From: a virus
Strand: one strand, 5' to 3'
Length of the DNA stretch: 51,689 nt
IMG/VR virus record: IMGVR_UViG_3300045136_000373
Location: 1-51,689 of that record
Of this stretch, positions 31,084 through 39,832 are shown one piece after another (the first letter of the stretch is position 1; each line of letters begins with the position of its first letter). The notes under the pieces are model-generated. The model did no database searches and had not been told where the DNA came from. It was given only the letters and a program-made list of their open reading frames with translations. The position numbers and the translations under genes were made by a program.

Positions 31084-31569
31084 ATGTCTTGGGGAAATAA
31101 AGAAGTCGTAACAGTAGCCGGAACTTTTACAGTTTCGGGTTCACAAATTATTGGAGCTACTGGAGCTTTATCAGCCGTAAATCCCGGAAATAGTGTATAT
31201 TCAACTGGAGCTACTGGCCCGCTTTCTGCTGGTTTTTTGGGTGTTGTAAAAACAAAGAATGAACACAATAGTATTGTAACTCTTCATGAACCTGTTGCTG
31301 GCGCAACTGCTCCTGTGAGCGGAGTTGGAATTTTTGTTTCACAGATTCCAACATTTGTTGATCCAACAAAAGCCAATTCTGTATTTTTTGTAGATACAAC
31401 TGAAATGGGCGTAGCCGCTAATAAGAAAGGTCAACACGCTGGTTGGGTTCAAGTAAAAACTGGTTCTGGCGGGAGAGCCGGACGTAAAATTGTTGAAACT
31501 CTAGTAGCAATGGGAGTTCCACAGTCTACTTCTGGGGACAGAGAAGATACTGAATTTCCTGATTCCTAA
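31084..31569 (+). CDS. Virion structural protein
   Basis: 161 residues, beta-rich with Gly/Ala/Thr and repeated GATGALSAVNPG-like turns, then GVGIFVSQIPTFVDPTKANS and FFVDTTEMG. The family recurs among uncharacterised structural proteins of large T4-like phages, from memory. Preceded by a late promoter. It may be a head decoration or fibre-associated subunit. Confidence 0.65.
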   Translation: MSWGNKEVVTVAGTFTVSGSQIIGATGALSAVNPGNSVYSTGATGPLSAGFLGVVKTKNEHNSIVTLHEPVAGATAPVSGVGIFVSQIPTFVDPTKANSVFFVDTTEMGVAANKKGQHAGWVQVKTGSGGRAGRKIVETLVAMGVPQSTSGDREDTEFPDS

Positions 31570-31583
31570 TTTTGAAATATAGA

Positions 31584-31624
31584 TTTTGTCCGAATTTTTT
31601 TCTTGTCCGTTTAGAACGGACAAA
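31584..31624 (+). repeat. Hairpin with two alternative left arms
   Basis: TTGTCCGT (31603-31610) pairs with ACGGACAA (31616-31623). An earlier TTTGTCCG (31585-31592) can pair with the same right arm across a run of seven T. No T-run follows, so it is not a simple terminator. It may protect or process the mRNA end of the virion gene. Confidence 0.55.
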
Positions 31625-31635
31625 TACTAGTTTGT

Positions 31636-31643
31636 TCTAAATA
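31636..31643 (+). promoter_or_regulatory. Late-like promoter TCTAAATA
   Basis: Matches six of eight bases of TATAAATA and sits 6 nt before ATG 31650 of the kinase gene. No Shine-Dalgarno is visible before that ATG. Confidence 0.35.
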
Positions 31644-31649
31644 CTTAAT

Positions 31650-32258
31650 ATGAAACAACTTACTGAAACTTTAGTTAAAGATACTTCAAAAATTGCGATA
31701 TATGTTGTTGGTTATCCCGGCTCTGGAAAGAGTACAATTGTTGATAGTATCAAAACAATAGGTAATGGATTTAGCGTATATGATATTGATAAATTGAATG
31801 ATTTGATGATGATTTTTCGTAAAAAACCACCAGGAATGAGTCCTGATGAATACAAAAAATACATAGATAAAAGAATGCAGGAATTGCTCCACGAAAGACG
31901 TGGAATCATCATTACTAAAGTTGGAAGAAATAAAGATTCGGTTAAAAATGAAGTAGAAATGCTTGAAAAATTTGGATATTCGGTTATGATGATTTTCTTA
32001 TACAACGATCCTAATGTAGCATGGCAAAGAGTAAAAGAAAGAGAATCCATCCGTAAAGTTGATAAAGATTACTTTGATAAAGCGGTAAAGGAAATAAACA
32101 ACAACTTTGCATTTTTCAGAAATTTCTTTTCAAAAGAAGGAAGATATTTTCATATATTTCCATCTATTTTTGAATATAATAGTGTAGAATATATTGGTGA
32201 ATTGAATTTTCTTCATAATAAGATAGAAGAGTTTATTAGAAAATCTATAAAAAAATAG
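31650..32258 (+). CDS. P-loop kinase
   Basis: 202 residues. Walker A is GYPGSGKST near residues 24-32. Then DIDKLNDLMMIF, a helical KRMQELLHERRGIIITKVG and an NDPNVAWQRVKERE lid-like helix, as in zeta-toxin or polynucleotide-kinase-like P-loop enzymes. Substrate unknown. The N-terminal MKQLTETLVKD recalls the packaging tags of genes at 34094 and 50850 but is weaker. An RNA-repair kinase role would fit the ligase and Thg1. Confidence 0.72.
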   Translation: MKQLTETLVKDTSKIAIYVVGYPGSGKSTIVDSIKTIGNGFSVYDIDKLNDLMMIFRKKPPGMSPDEYKKYIDKRMQELLHERRGIIITKVGRNKDSVKNEVEMLEKFGYSVMMIFLYNDPNVAWQRVKERESIRKVDKDYFDKAVKEINNNFAFFRNFFSKEGRYFHIFPSIFEYNSVEYIGELNFLHNKIEEFIRKSIKK

Positions 32259-32278
32259 ATAGAAATTGGTGTCTGTGA

Positions 32279-32286
32279 TATAAATA
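32279..32286 (+). promoter_or_regulatory. Perfect T4 late promoter TATAAATA
   Basis: Exact TATAAATAG, followed by TTGGAGGT like a ribosome site, but the coding sequence after it is only a gene remnant (32306-32411). It could still drive the Hsp20-like gene at 32521. Confidence 0.7.
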
Positions 32287-32305
32287 GTATTGGAGGTAAA
32301 AGCCG

Positions 32306-32392
32306 ATATTATCAAATAATAAGAAAAGTATTTCCTGAAGCGTTTGCAGAGGGAATAGAGGGTGTCGGGTTACACCCAATCAGAGTAAACAT
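32306..32392 (+). repeat. 87-bp direct repeat, copy 1
   Basis: Identical over 87 nt to 51591-51677. It contains a hairpin GGGTGT-N6-ACACCC. Read in frame it is the end of a protein (with VFPEAFAEGIEGVGLHPIRV), so it is duplicated coding DNA rather than a regulatory repeat. Confidence 0.95.
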
Positions 32393-32411
32393 TGATGAAT
32401 CATTTTATTAA
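32306..32411 (+). pseudogene. C-terminal gene remnant
   Basis: Same frame as the 87-bp repeat at the window end, here ending NIDESFY and stop at 32409-32411. No ATG precedes it; the frame runs back to the stop of the kinase gene. A perfect late promoter and a GGAGG lie just before it, as though the 5' part had been deleted. Confidence 0.6.
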
Positions 32412-32446
32412 AATTTATAATGATTTTTATGAATTTTAATAAAATG
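32401..32446 (+). repeat. 15-bp perfect inverted repeat
   Basis: CATTTTATTAAAATT (32401-32415) and AATTTTAATAAAATG (32432-32446) with a 16-nt AT-rich loop. It is followed by three TAACC units (32449-32463) and by GATAA/TTATC arms. Too AT-rich for a classic terminator, but could fold in RNA or be a protein site. Confidence 0.75.
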
Positions 32447-32520
32447 GATAACCTAACCTAACCTTATCGGGTTTATCTCCAATAAAAATCTAGCTTTCAA
32501 AGGAAAGGAGATTGGAAAAT

Positions 32521-33045
32521 ATGTATTTTCCTGTAACATTCACTGCACGCGATTGCAACACTTCATCTTCACTTTCTTCTACATTTAATTGGTGGTATGT
32601 TTATGTTCCAGAAAAGGTAAAGGAAAAGGAAATGAAGGTAGATCTATTAGACTTTACTGATGTAATGAAAAAGGTATTTTCAACTTGTGAAATCAATGGT
32701 TTTCCAAAGTATAGACTATTTGTTGATGAAAAAGAACAGAAGGCAATTGTTGAATTTGCTCTAGCTGGTTATCCTAAAGAAAAACTTTCTGTTTCAATAA
32801 AGCCATATGAAAACTCAAAAGATCAAAAAATGTTATGGGTTTCTGGTGAAGAAGTAGAGACTAACATGACAGAAGGTTATGAAATGGTTTCAGGCACAAT
32901 GAAAAGTAGTAGATTCAAATTTGGTGTGTTGCTACCAAAATACATGGAAGTTATTTCTTCAAAATATGAAAATGGTGTGCTGCAAATTCATTTAAAGCAA
33001 AACGTTCCCGAAGACGAAAAGGAAACGAAAATTGCTATTCTGTGA
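32521..33045 (+). CDS. Small heat-shock protein, Hsp20-like
   Basis: 174 residues from ATG 32521 with AAAGGAG 10 nt upstream. The alpha-crystallin core includes FPKYRLFVDEKEQKAIVEFA, LAGYPKEKLSVSIK, LWVSGEE and SSKYENGVLQIHLKQNVP. Many marine T4-like phages encode Hsp20 with virion genes. Probable ATP-independent chaperone, perhaps for virion assembly. Terminator follows at 33068. Confidence 0.82.
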   Translation: MYFPVTFTARDCNTSSSLSSTFNWWYVYVPEKVKEKEMKVDLLDFTDVMKKVFSTCEINGFPKYRLFVDEKEQKAIVEFALAGYPKEKLSVSIKPYENSKDQKMLWVSGEEVETNMTEGYEMVSGTMKSSRFKFGVLLPKYMEVISSKYENGVLQIHLKQNVPEDEKETKIAIL

Positions 33046-33067
33046 TGTAAGTTTGTAACTATATGAA

Positions 33068-33097
33068 ACGGAAGGAGAAATTCTCCTTCCGTTTTTT
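33068..33097 (+). terminator. Rho-independent terminator
   Basis: ACGGAAGGAG (33068-33077), 5-nt loop, CTCCTTCCGT (33083-33092), then TTTTT. Textbook structure after the Hsp20-like gene. Confidence 0.92.
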
Positions 33098-33117
33098 GTT
33101 TAGGAGGAAAAAAAAAA

Positions 33118-33459
33118 ATGAATAGCGTAGATAATTTGAAATATGTATTTGAAAATTTTGAGAAATATGTAGAAAATGAGAAAGAAAATTTGTTAGAATT
33201 TCCAGAAAACAACTTTTTCTTTTACAATGGATCTCAAGCAGTTATATATGGAAAAAGAGCACTTGAAGAAAGGTTGAAAAGACATAAAGAATTGTCTAAA
33301 ATTGATACAGAAAATGCAGCATTTCACAAACAAGAATGGAAGAAATGTAGAGAAATGTTGAAGTTAATAAAATGGTGGGAAGAAAGGAAAAGGAATATTT
33401 CCGACAAACTTACTGCTAAAGATATTAGAATGTTAACGAAATTACTCAATATTTTTTAG
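33118..33459 (+). CDS. Small helical protein
   Basis: 113 residues, AGGAGG 10 nt upstream across a run of A. Highly charged helices: YVFENFEKYVENEKENLLEF, RALEERLKRHKELSKIDTEN and IKWWEERKRN. No family recognised. Lies between a terminator and the endolysin. Confidence 0.65.
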   Translation: MNSVDNLKYVFENFEKYVENEKENLLEFPENNFFFYNGSQAVIYGKRALEERLKRHKELSKIDTENAAFHKQEWKKCREMLKLIKWWEERKRNISDKLTAKDIRMLTKLLNIF

Positions 33460-33477
33460 TATCCTAAATAATCTTGT

Positions 33478-34092
33478 ATGACACCTTCAGAAATCAAAAA
33501 GCGGTTAGAGGAAATGGGTATTACTAACAAATTTGCTCTAGCCGCTATTCTTGGGAACATAAAGAAAGAAAGTAATTTTCGTGTGATTGAAGAGAATTTG
33601 AACTACTCTTCCACATCTAATGATAGAATTAGAAAAATTTTTGGATCTCGTGTTGCTCGTTTTAGTGATGAACAATTGAATCAAATTAAAAGAAATCCAC
33701 AAGAATTTGCTGAAATTGTGTATGGTCATCAAACAACAATTGGCCGTTCAATGGGAAATACAGAACCCGGAGATGGATGGAAATATCGCGGACGCGGATA
33801 TATTCAGATTACAGGCAAATCCAACTATAAGCGATTTGGTGACTTGTTGAAGGCGGATCTTGTCGGAAATCCAGATTTAGCTAAAGATCCTGAAATTGCA
33901 TTGCGTATTGTATTTTATTTCATTGTATCTGGAATTCGTGGTGGGCTTAACCGTTTGAATTCGTATACATCATTGGAAGAAGCCGCAAGAGAAGTAACTC
34001 AAGTTATTGGTGGACAAGGACTTAATTTGAATGTTGGTTATGGGAAAGAACTGTTGACCAAAGTAATTACATTTGGAAAGGAATTTATTTAA
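33478..34092 (+). CDS. Endolysin, GH19 family
   Basis: 204 residues. GH19 signatures: ALAAILGNIKKESNFRVIEE (catalytic Glu in KKES), NLNYSS, VYGHQTTIGRSMGNTEPGDG and WKYRGRGYIQITGKSNYKRF. Cleaves peptidoglycan at lysis. No signal peptide, so it would need a holin; holin candidates are at 28896-29530. CTAAATAA at 33464-33471 may be its late promoter. Confidence 0.93.
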   Translation: MTPSEIKKRLEEMGITNKFALAAILGNIKKESNFRVIEENLNYSSTSNDRIRKIFGSRVARFSDEQLNQIKRNPQEFAEIVYGHQTTIGRSMGNTEPGDGWKYRGRGYIQITGKSNYKRFGDLLKADLVGNPDLAKDPEIALRIVFYFIVSGIRGGLNRLNSYTSLEEAAREVTQVIGGQGLNLNVGYGKELLTKVITFGKEFI

Positions 34093-34093
34093 A

Positions 34094-34846
34094 ATGCAAT
34101 CATTCAAAAGCTTTATCCTAAACGAAGATTATTCCAGAACTCAAATATCAAAAGAAGATACCATTGACTTCATTTTGGAAAATTGTCAACAATGGTTTCA
34201 GGAAATTTATGGAAAAACGTTAAAAAATGAAAAAGATCTAATACAAACATTTGAAAAGAAAAGATTCTATTTGTATCGTGGAATCAGAATTGACGATTAT
34301 TCATTGATTGAAACTGCATCTGATAACAGACCTCCACGAGATACACCATTACCTATTTATAATGCTATCGTTGAAGCTATGAAAAAATTAGGTTTTTCTG
34401 TACATCGTGGTAATTGTCTTTTTGCAACAAATTCAAGGCAACAGGCCAAATTGTATTCAATTGATATAGAACCATATTTAGTATTTCCTATAGATGGATA
34501 TCAGTATACTTATTCTCCCAAAATCAAAGATCTTTATGAAATGGTTAGAACTGTTGATTCCATATTGAAATTAAACAAGTTATTTCCAAATATTGAAATG
34601 CTCAAAAAATATATTGAAGAAGAAGATTATGATCTTGAATATTTGGAAGATTATCCAATTGAAGAGATTATCAACACTATTCCAGATAGTCAATTTTTAG
34701 AAACAATATTTCAAGTAGATGAACAATATCTCAAAAAAGAATATAATTTCAAAAAAACAGACATCAAAACTTTGATATTTAATTCAAAAAAAGAAATTGA
34801 AATAATGTTCCGCCCCAAACTGTTTTTGACGCAGTGGAGACCATAA
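34094..34846 (+). CDS. Candidate capsid-packaged ADP-ribosyltransferase-like protein
   Basis: 250 residues, starting 1 nt after the endolysin stop. N-terminal MQSFKSFILNE resembles the T4 capsid-targeting tag MKTYQEFIAE, cut after Glu by the prohead protease. Then CQQWFQEIYG, LYRGIRIDD (possible catalytic Arg), SDNRPPRDTP, LFATNSRQQAKLYS and EPYLVFPIDGYQYTYSPKIK, in the R, S/T, E order of Alt/ModA-like enzymes. Full-length paralogues are at 35622 and a broken one at 34846. Function is inference; the tag suggests injection with the DNA. Confidence 0.6.
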   Translation: MQSFKSFILNEDYSRTQISKEDTIDFILENCQQWFQEIYGKTLKNEKDLIQTFEKKRFYLYRGIRIDDYSLIETASDNRPPRDTPLPIYNAIVEAMKKLGFSVHRGNCLFATNSRQQAKLYSIDIEPYLVFPIDGYQYTYSPKIKDLYEMVRTVDSILKLNKLFPNIEMLKKYIEEEDYDLEYLEDYPIEEIINTIPDSQFLETIFQVDEQYLKKEYNFKKTDIKTLIFNSKKEIEIMFRPKLFLTQWRP

Positions 34847-35097
34847 TGAAAAATTTCAGAAGCTATATACTGGAAAATAAAAACATCAAAGAAATAAAAA
34901 GCGATATTTTTTCGTTTATTTTGAACAAATGCCAACAATGGTTTAACGAACTTGAAGCACCAAAATTTCAAAAAGAAAAAGAATTAGTTGAATGGTTGAT
35001 AAGTCAAAAATATTCACTATATCGTTCAGTTGGAAATCTTCCAAGTGGAACATATATAAATAATGCAGAAAATTATAGATTACAAGAAAACTTAGCC

Positions 35098-35383
35098 GAA
35101 AGCCCACGACTTTAGTCGTTGGGATGAAGGCTTATTAGATACTTGACACCTATCTAATATTATGCTATATTATAAATAGAGATAGATTAGGTGCTATAAA
35201 TATAATGAAAGCACCTGTGGTAGATGGTGTAGCTTAAAGCGATAGTCTGCCAGCCCAAGATGCTATATGTACTGTCTTGGGAGGGGTGATGACACACCCT
35301 AAACTTTGGGGAACTACAGATACCAGAAATGGACTTCCGACTACCACCAAAGAATCCCCTGACTTTAGTCATGGGGGGTGTCA
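35098..35383 (+). mobile_element. Short IS200/IS605-type element without transposase, with structured RNA
   Basis: Both ends carry subterminal hairpins typical of this family. The left is CCCACGAC-TTTA-GTCGTTGGG (35103-35123) and the right CCCCTGAC-TTTA-GTCATGGGG (35356-35376), each with a bulged T, followed by GGTGTCAA. Neither tnpA nor tnpB is present. Inside are a promoter (35143) and stems AGGTGC/GCACCT (35189-35216) and CCCAAGA/TCTTGGG (35254-35281), like the right part of a TnpB guide RNA. A non-autonomous element (PATE-like) is the best fit. Confidence 0.75.
35143..35171 (+). promoter_or_regulatory. Sigma70 promoter inside the mobile element
   Basis: TTGACA (35143-35148), N17, TATATT (35166-35171). 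A late-like TATAAATAG (35170-35178) overlaps it. It would transcribe the structured stretch up to the right hairpin. Confidence 0.7.
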
Positions 35384-35621
35384 AAAAAAGATAATCGGAA
35401 ATATGAAAATAACACAAACAGAAATGATGAAAAAGTTTCAAAAAGAATATTCCGCCGACGAATTATTGGAGATATTCAAAATTGATGAAAAGGTATTACA
35501 AGAATTGTATGATTTCACAAATAAAGATATCAGAAACTATATATTAACCAAAAGCAACAAAGCCATTGAAATTATGATTCGTCCAAAAGCAGTAATGCTA
35601 TATATTTAAAGGAACTGCCCT

Positions 35622-36245
35622 ATGAAATCCTTAAAACAATTTCAAGAAAATTCAGATAGAATCAACTATTCCTTTATCTTCAATAATTGTACACAATGGT
35701 TCACTGAGGTCTTGGGGGGAAAACCAAAATCTGTTGACGAAATTAAAGAATTTTTGAACAATGAAATTTACAACTTATATATGGGAATTTTTGAAACAAA
35801 AAATACTATTACTGCGTCCCCCGAAGATCGTTTCCTTTTACAAGGAAATATTACATTATTTTCAAAAAAAGAACAAGAAACCCGCATTATTTTGGACAAA
35901 ACATTCAAAAAACTTGGATTTGAAGCAACTCCGCTAAACTCTTTTGTTTGTTATACTTCCAAGGAAGATGCGATGGTTGATGGCGGAAAACCATATCTTG
36001 TTTTCCCGTTAGATGGTTACAAATACGCTTATTCTCCATTTGTTGGGGATATTCTGTTTTTTGTGAAAGACATGTTAAAAAAATTAGAATACGATGACTC
36101 CCACGATCGTGTAACATTAGACGAAAGAGAATTTCAAGAAAAACTGCAATATAGAAATAGCGGACTTGGTAAATATGTAAAACTAAGAAAAGAATTTCAG
36201 GTGTTCCTGCACGGGTCTGTCTATCTTGTCAAAATGATAAAATAA
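35622..36245 (+). CDS. Paralogue of the 34094 protein, candidate packaged protein
   Basis: 207 residues. MKSLKQFQENSDR start, then CTQWFTEVLGGK, YNLYMGIFE (Met where 34094 has Arg), LGFEATPLNSFVCYTSKEDA and PYLVFPLDGYKYAYSPFVGD. The C-terminal FQVDE segment is missing, so it ends earlier than 34094. Loss of the LYRG Arg suggests a changed or lost activity. Preceded by AAAGGAAC-like weak ribosome site. Confidence 0.65.
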   Translation: MKSLKQFQENSDRINYSFIFNNCTQWFTEVLGGKPKSVDEIKEFLNNEIYNLYMGIFETKNTITASPEDRFLLQGNITLFSKKEQETRIILDKTFKKLGFEATPLNSFVCYTSKEDAMVDGGKPYLVFPLDGYKYAYSPFVGDILFFVKDMLKKLEYDDSHDRVTLDEREFQEKLQYRNSGLGKYVKLRKEFQVFLHGSVYLVKMIK

Positions 36246-36287
36246 TAGATGCTGGAACGGAAATCCGGTATACTATGATAAGAACGA

Positions 36288-38777
36288 ATGTATACTAATG
36301 TAATTTTATACAAAAACCACATCCTTTTTCGCGGTTTTGATGAAAAAGGCAAGCGAATCAAAAAGAAAATTGAATTCCATCCAAAGCTGTGGATTCCTTC
36401 TAAGAAAGAAAATGCTAAGTATCGTTCTATTAACAACTTACCACTTGAAGAGTTGACCTTTCCTTCCATCTACGATTGGAAAGAATATGTTTCAGAAGCA
36501 CAAGAAAAAGATCTTCCAATTTTTGGAGTAATCCGACCACAATATCAATTCATTGCTGAAAATTATCCCAGTGAATTACATCCAGATTTTAGTAAAATTC
36601 GCATAGCATATTTTGATATTGAAACCGCGCTCTGTGAAGATGGATCATTTCCATCATCTAATCAAGGCAATGCCAAGATTATTTCTATTACAATCAAATA
36701 CTCAAATTTTGACAAATTTATTGTGTTTGGATTGAAACCGTATGTGAATTACCATCCAGATAAGCAGGTGTATGTTGAGTGCGCATCTGAAACTGAATTG
36801 CTGACGAAATTTCTTGATCTTTGGAAAAACAATTATCCTGATGTTGTAACTGGTTGGTATTCAACTGGTTATGACTTGCCATTTTTGTACAACAGAATTT
36901 GTCGTTTGATTTCAGAAGATGCGGCTAATGAATTGTCGCCTTGGAAAGTAGTTATCAAAGAAAATGTTCTTGATCCAAATTTTAAGGAACGTGAAATACT
37001 GAAAATTTTTGGAATTTCGCAGTTAGATTATCTTGACGTATACAAGAAATTCACCTATACCAATCTGGAGCGATATACTCTTGATTTTGTTGCCGAACAT
37101 GAATTAGGTAAAAACAAAGTAGAGTATTCACATATTGGTACGCTTCATGAATTGTATGAAAAAGACCATCAACTCTTTATTGACTATAACATTAAAGACG
37201 TTGCTTTGGTCATTGAATTGGAAGAAAAACTGAAACTTTTGGAATTGGTCATTACTCTAGCTTATGATTCAAAGGTTAACTATGAAGATTGTTTCTATCA
37301 GGTGCGGATGTGGGATAGTATTATTTTCAACCATTTATTGAAGAAAAACATCATTATTCCAAATAAACGTGAAAATGTTCAAGATCGTGAAATTCAAGGT
37401 GCATACGTCAAAAATCCACAAATTGGATACAAACACTGGATTGTATCGTTTGACGTAACTTCACTATATCCACACCTTATCATGAATTACAATATTTCTC
37501 CAGATACGAAAGTCAATTCATTCAAACAAGTTACTATTGATGATTTGCTTGAAAAACGAGTTGATATGACTGACATCATTAAAGCAAATCATTGTTTAGC
37601 CGCAAATGGACAACCATTTACCCGAAGCCGTAAAGGATTTTTGCCCGAATTGATGGAAATGATGTTTGCACAGCGTAGAGAATACAAGAAAAAAATGATT
37701 GAAGCGGAAAAAAAATATCAAGATACAAAAAATCCAAATTTGATTAAGGAAATTTCTAAGTACAAAAATTTGCAACAAGTTAAGAAGATCTGTCTTAATT
37801 CCGCATATGGAGCGATGGGAAATAAATATTTCCGGTTCTTTGATGTTCGCCTTGCGGAAGCAGTAACCCTTTCCGGTCAGTTGACAATTCGTTGGATTGA
37901 AAATAAACTCAATCAATTTCTCAATAAAGAATTTGGCACAAAAGATCAAGATTATTGTTTGGCAAGTGATACAGATTCTGTTTATTTGAATTTTGAGCCT
38001 TTTGTCAAAAAACTTGAAACAACTAACCAAGATGAAATTTGTCAGAAAATCAATGAGTTTATTCAGAAAAAACTGAACAAATACATTGCCAATTCATTTA
38101 CTGAATTAAGTCAATATATGAATTGCGAAACTAACAAAATTGAGATGAAGCAGGAAGTCATCGCCAACAACGGATTCTTCATTGCCAAGAAACGGTATTG
38201 TCTGAATGTTCTTGAATCTGAAGGAGTTAAGTACAATCCACCTAAGCTGAAAATCATGGGTGTTGAGGCAATCAAATCTTCTACTCCTACATTTTGCAGA
38301 AAAACGTTGAAAGAAGCAATTCGTATTATCCTTCAAGAAGGAGAAGAATCCTTACAACGATATATACAACGAGTAAGAAAAGAATTTCAAGAACAAGATA
38401 TTGAAGATATTGCATTTCCGCGCACTGCAAATAATATTTCAAATTTCATTTCGTTTGATGGTGGATTATACAAAAAAGCAACTCCAATTCATATTCGTGG
38501 TTGTATTTTGTATAACAATTATATTCGCGAGCATGGTTTGAAGTTGCCCGAAATCCGTGATGGAGAAAAAATTAAGTACATTTATTTGACTGTTCCTAAT
38601 TTATTGAAGAAAGAGAACATAATTTCTTTCCCGGGAAAGCTGCCAAAAGAATTTTACGAAATTAGAAATTATGTAGATTATAACACTCAATTTGAAAAAA
38701 GCTTCATCAGTCCTCTCAAGGATATGTTAGAGGCAATCAATTGGTCAACCAAAAAAAGAAGAACTTTGGAGGATTAA
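36288..38777 (+). CDS. 43: DNA polymerase gp43, family B
   Basis: 829 residues (T4 gp43 898). Exonuclease: AYFDIETAL (Exo I), VVTGWYSTGYDLPFLYNRI (Exo II), YNIKDVALV (Exo III). Polymerase: motif A SFDVTSLYPHLIMNYNISPD, motif B KKICLNSAYGAMGNKYFRFF, motif C ASDTDSVYLNF. The C-terminus should bind the gp45 clamp. The gene is plus-strand while 45-44-62-regA are minus-strand 24 kb away, unlike T4. It heads 43-uvsX-(unknown)-41. Confidence 0.97.
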   Translation: MYTNVILYKNHILFRGFDEKGKRIKKKIEFHPKLWIPSKKENAKYRSINNLPLEELTFPSIYDWKEYVSEAQEKDLPIFGVIRPQYQFIAENYPSELHPDFSKIRIAYFDIETALCEDGSFPSSNQGNAKIISITIKYSNFDKFIVFGLKPYVNYHPDKQVYVECASETELLTKFLDLWKNNYPDVVTGWYSTGYDLPFLYNRICRLISEDAANELSPWKVVIKENVLDPNFKEREILKIFGISQLDYLDVYKKFTYTNLERYTLDFVAEHELGKNKVEYSHIGTLHELYEKDHQLFIDYNIKDVALVIELEEKLKLLELVITLAYDSKVNYEDCFYQVRMWDSIIFNHLLKKNIIIPNKRENVQDREIQGAYVKNPQIGYKHWIVSFDVTSLYPHLIMNYNISPDTKVNSFKQVTIDDLLEKRVDMTDIIKANHCLAANGQPFTRSRKGFLPELMEMMFAQRREYKKKMIEAEKKYQDTKNPNLIKEISKYKNLQQVKKICLNSAYGAMGNKYFRFFDVRLAEAVTLSGQLTIRWIENKLNQFLNKEFGTKDQDYCLASDTDSVYLNFEPFVKKLETTNQDEICQKINEFIQKKLNKYIANSFTELSQYMNCETNKIEMKQEVIANNGFFIAKKRYCLNVLESEGVKYNPPKLKIMGVEAIKSSTPTFCRKTLKEAIRIILQEGEESLQRYIQRVRKEFQEQDIEDIAFPRTANNISNFISFDGGLYKKATPIHIRGCILYNNYIREHGLKLPEIRDGEKIKYIYLTVPNLLKKENIISFPGKLPKEFYEIRNYVDYNTQFEKSFISPLKDMLEAINWSTKKRRTLED

Positions 38778-39821
38778 ATGGATTTTCTGAAACAAATCAA
38801 GAAAACTTTAAACAATGAGTATGCATCAATTGTGGATGAAGGCATTCCAACTGGTGATATCACTGGATTTATTGATACTGGATCGTATGCTTTCAACGCC
38901 CTTTTGAGTGGCAATTTATTTGGAGGTCTTCCGAACAACAAAATTACCGTGCTGGCTGGTGAAACCAGCGTTGGTAAGACATATCTTTGTTTGTCAATTT
39001 TGAAGAATTTTCTTGATCAAGATCCAAAAGCAATAGCGATTTATTATGAATCTGAATCGGCATTGACTAAGGAAATGTTTATTGAACGCGGAATTGATAC
39101 AAAACGAGTACTTATTGTACCAGTACAAACGGTACAGGAGTTCCGGCATCAGGTGTTGCTGGTTTTAGATAATTACGAAAAATTGTCGCAAAAAGACCGA
39201 AATCCATTGCTCTTGATTGTTGATTCATTAGGCAATCTATCTACAACAAAAGAAATGGAAGATAGTTTGGAAGGTAAAGAAACTGCTGATATGACTAGAG
39301 CTAGATTGATTAAATCGGCATTCCGAACTATTACTCTGAAATTAGGTAAAGTTGGAGCGGCGTTATTGGCTACAAATCATACTTATGATGAACAGGGGTT
39401 ATTTCCCAGAAAAGTCATGTCTGGCGGTTCTGGGCCGCAATATAATGCTTCTCTGACAGTATTTCTAAGTCGCAGAAAAGAAAAGGACGGAACCGAAGTC
39501 ATTGGTAATGTCATCACTGCCCGTCTGGAAAAAGCCAGAATTACAAAGGAAAACAGCAAAGTTGAACTTTTTCTTTCATACAAAAAAGGATTGCATCGGT
39601 ATTATGGTCTTTTGGATCTGGCTTTAAAATATGGACTTGTTGAAAAAATTGGAAACAAATACAAATTTGCTGGCGACGACAAAACATATTTTGAGAAACA
39701 AATTTACAAAAAACCAGAAGAATTTTTCACACAAGAATTTCTTGAAAAATTGAATGTTTGTGCTGAAAAGGAATTTTGCTATGGAAATCTTTTAGAGGAA
39801 GATGATACACTGAATGAGTGA
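38778..39821 (+). CDS. uvsX: UvsX RecA-like recombinase
   Basis: 347 residues (T4 UvsX 391). Walker A is GETSVGKTYL near 57-66, then ESESALTKEMFIERGID, Walker B LLLIVDSLGNL and the LATNHTYDEQGLFPRKVMSG region (L2-like). Promotes strand exchange and origin-independent replication start. It begins immediately after the gp43 stop. Confidence 0.95.
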   Translation: MDFLKQIKKTLNNEYASIVDEGIPTGDITGFIDTGSYAFNALLSGNLFGGLPNNKITVLAGETSVGKTYLCLSILKNFLDQDPKAIAIYYESESALTKEMFIERGIDTKRVLIVPVQTVQEFRHQVLLVLDNYEKLSQKDRNPLLLIVDSLGNLSTTKEMEDSLEGKETADMTRARLIKSAFRTITLKLGKVGAALLATNHTYDEQGLFPRKVMSGGSGPQYNASLTVFLSRRKEKDGTEVIGNVITARLEKARITKENSKVELFLSYKKGLHRYYGLLDLALKYGLVEKIGNKYKFAGDDKTYFEKQIYKKPEEFFTQEFLEKLNVCAEKEFCYGNLLEEDDTLNE

Positions 39822-39832
39822 GGTAATTTCAA

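Larger units (their letters stand above)
34846..35609 (+). pseudogene. Paralogue of the 34094 gene disrupted by an IS605-like element
   Basis: The 5' part (34846-35097) encodes MKNFRSYILENKN, CQQWFNELEA and YSLYRSVGN, parallel to the 34094 protein up to about residue 82. The 3' part (35384-35609) encodes FKIDEKVLQELYDF and IEIMIRPK, parallel to its C-terminus (FQVDEQYLKKEYNF, IEIMFRPK). About 130 residues between are missing, and the element at 35098-35383 sits in the gap. Frames through the element give chance peptides only. The gene is dead unless the 5' part alone has a function. Confidence 0.8.

Noticed and set aside
35277-35383. Start of a 110-codon frame (MGGVMTHPKLWG, with SPDFSHGG)
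   Set aside because: This portion is the interior and right end of the IS605-like element; only the codons after 35384 are gene sequence.
36253-36279. Promoter TGGAAC-N15-TATGAT before gene 43
   Set aside because: Spacer too short and -35 poor; not distinguishable from chance.
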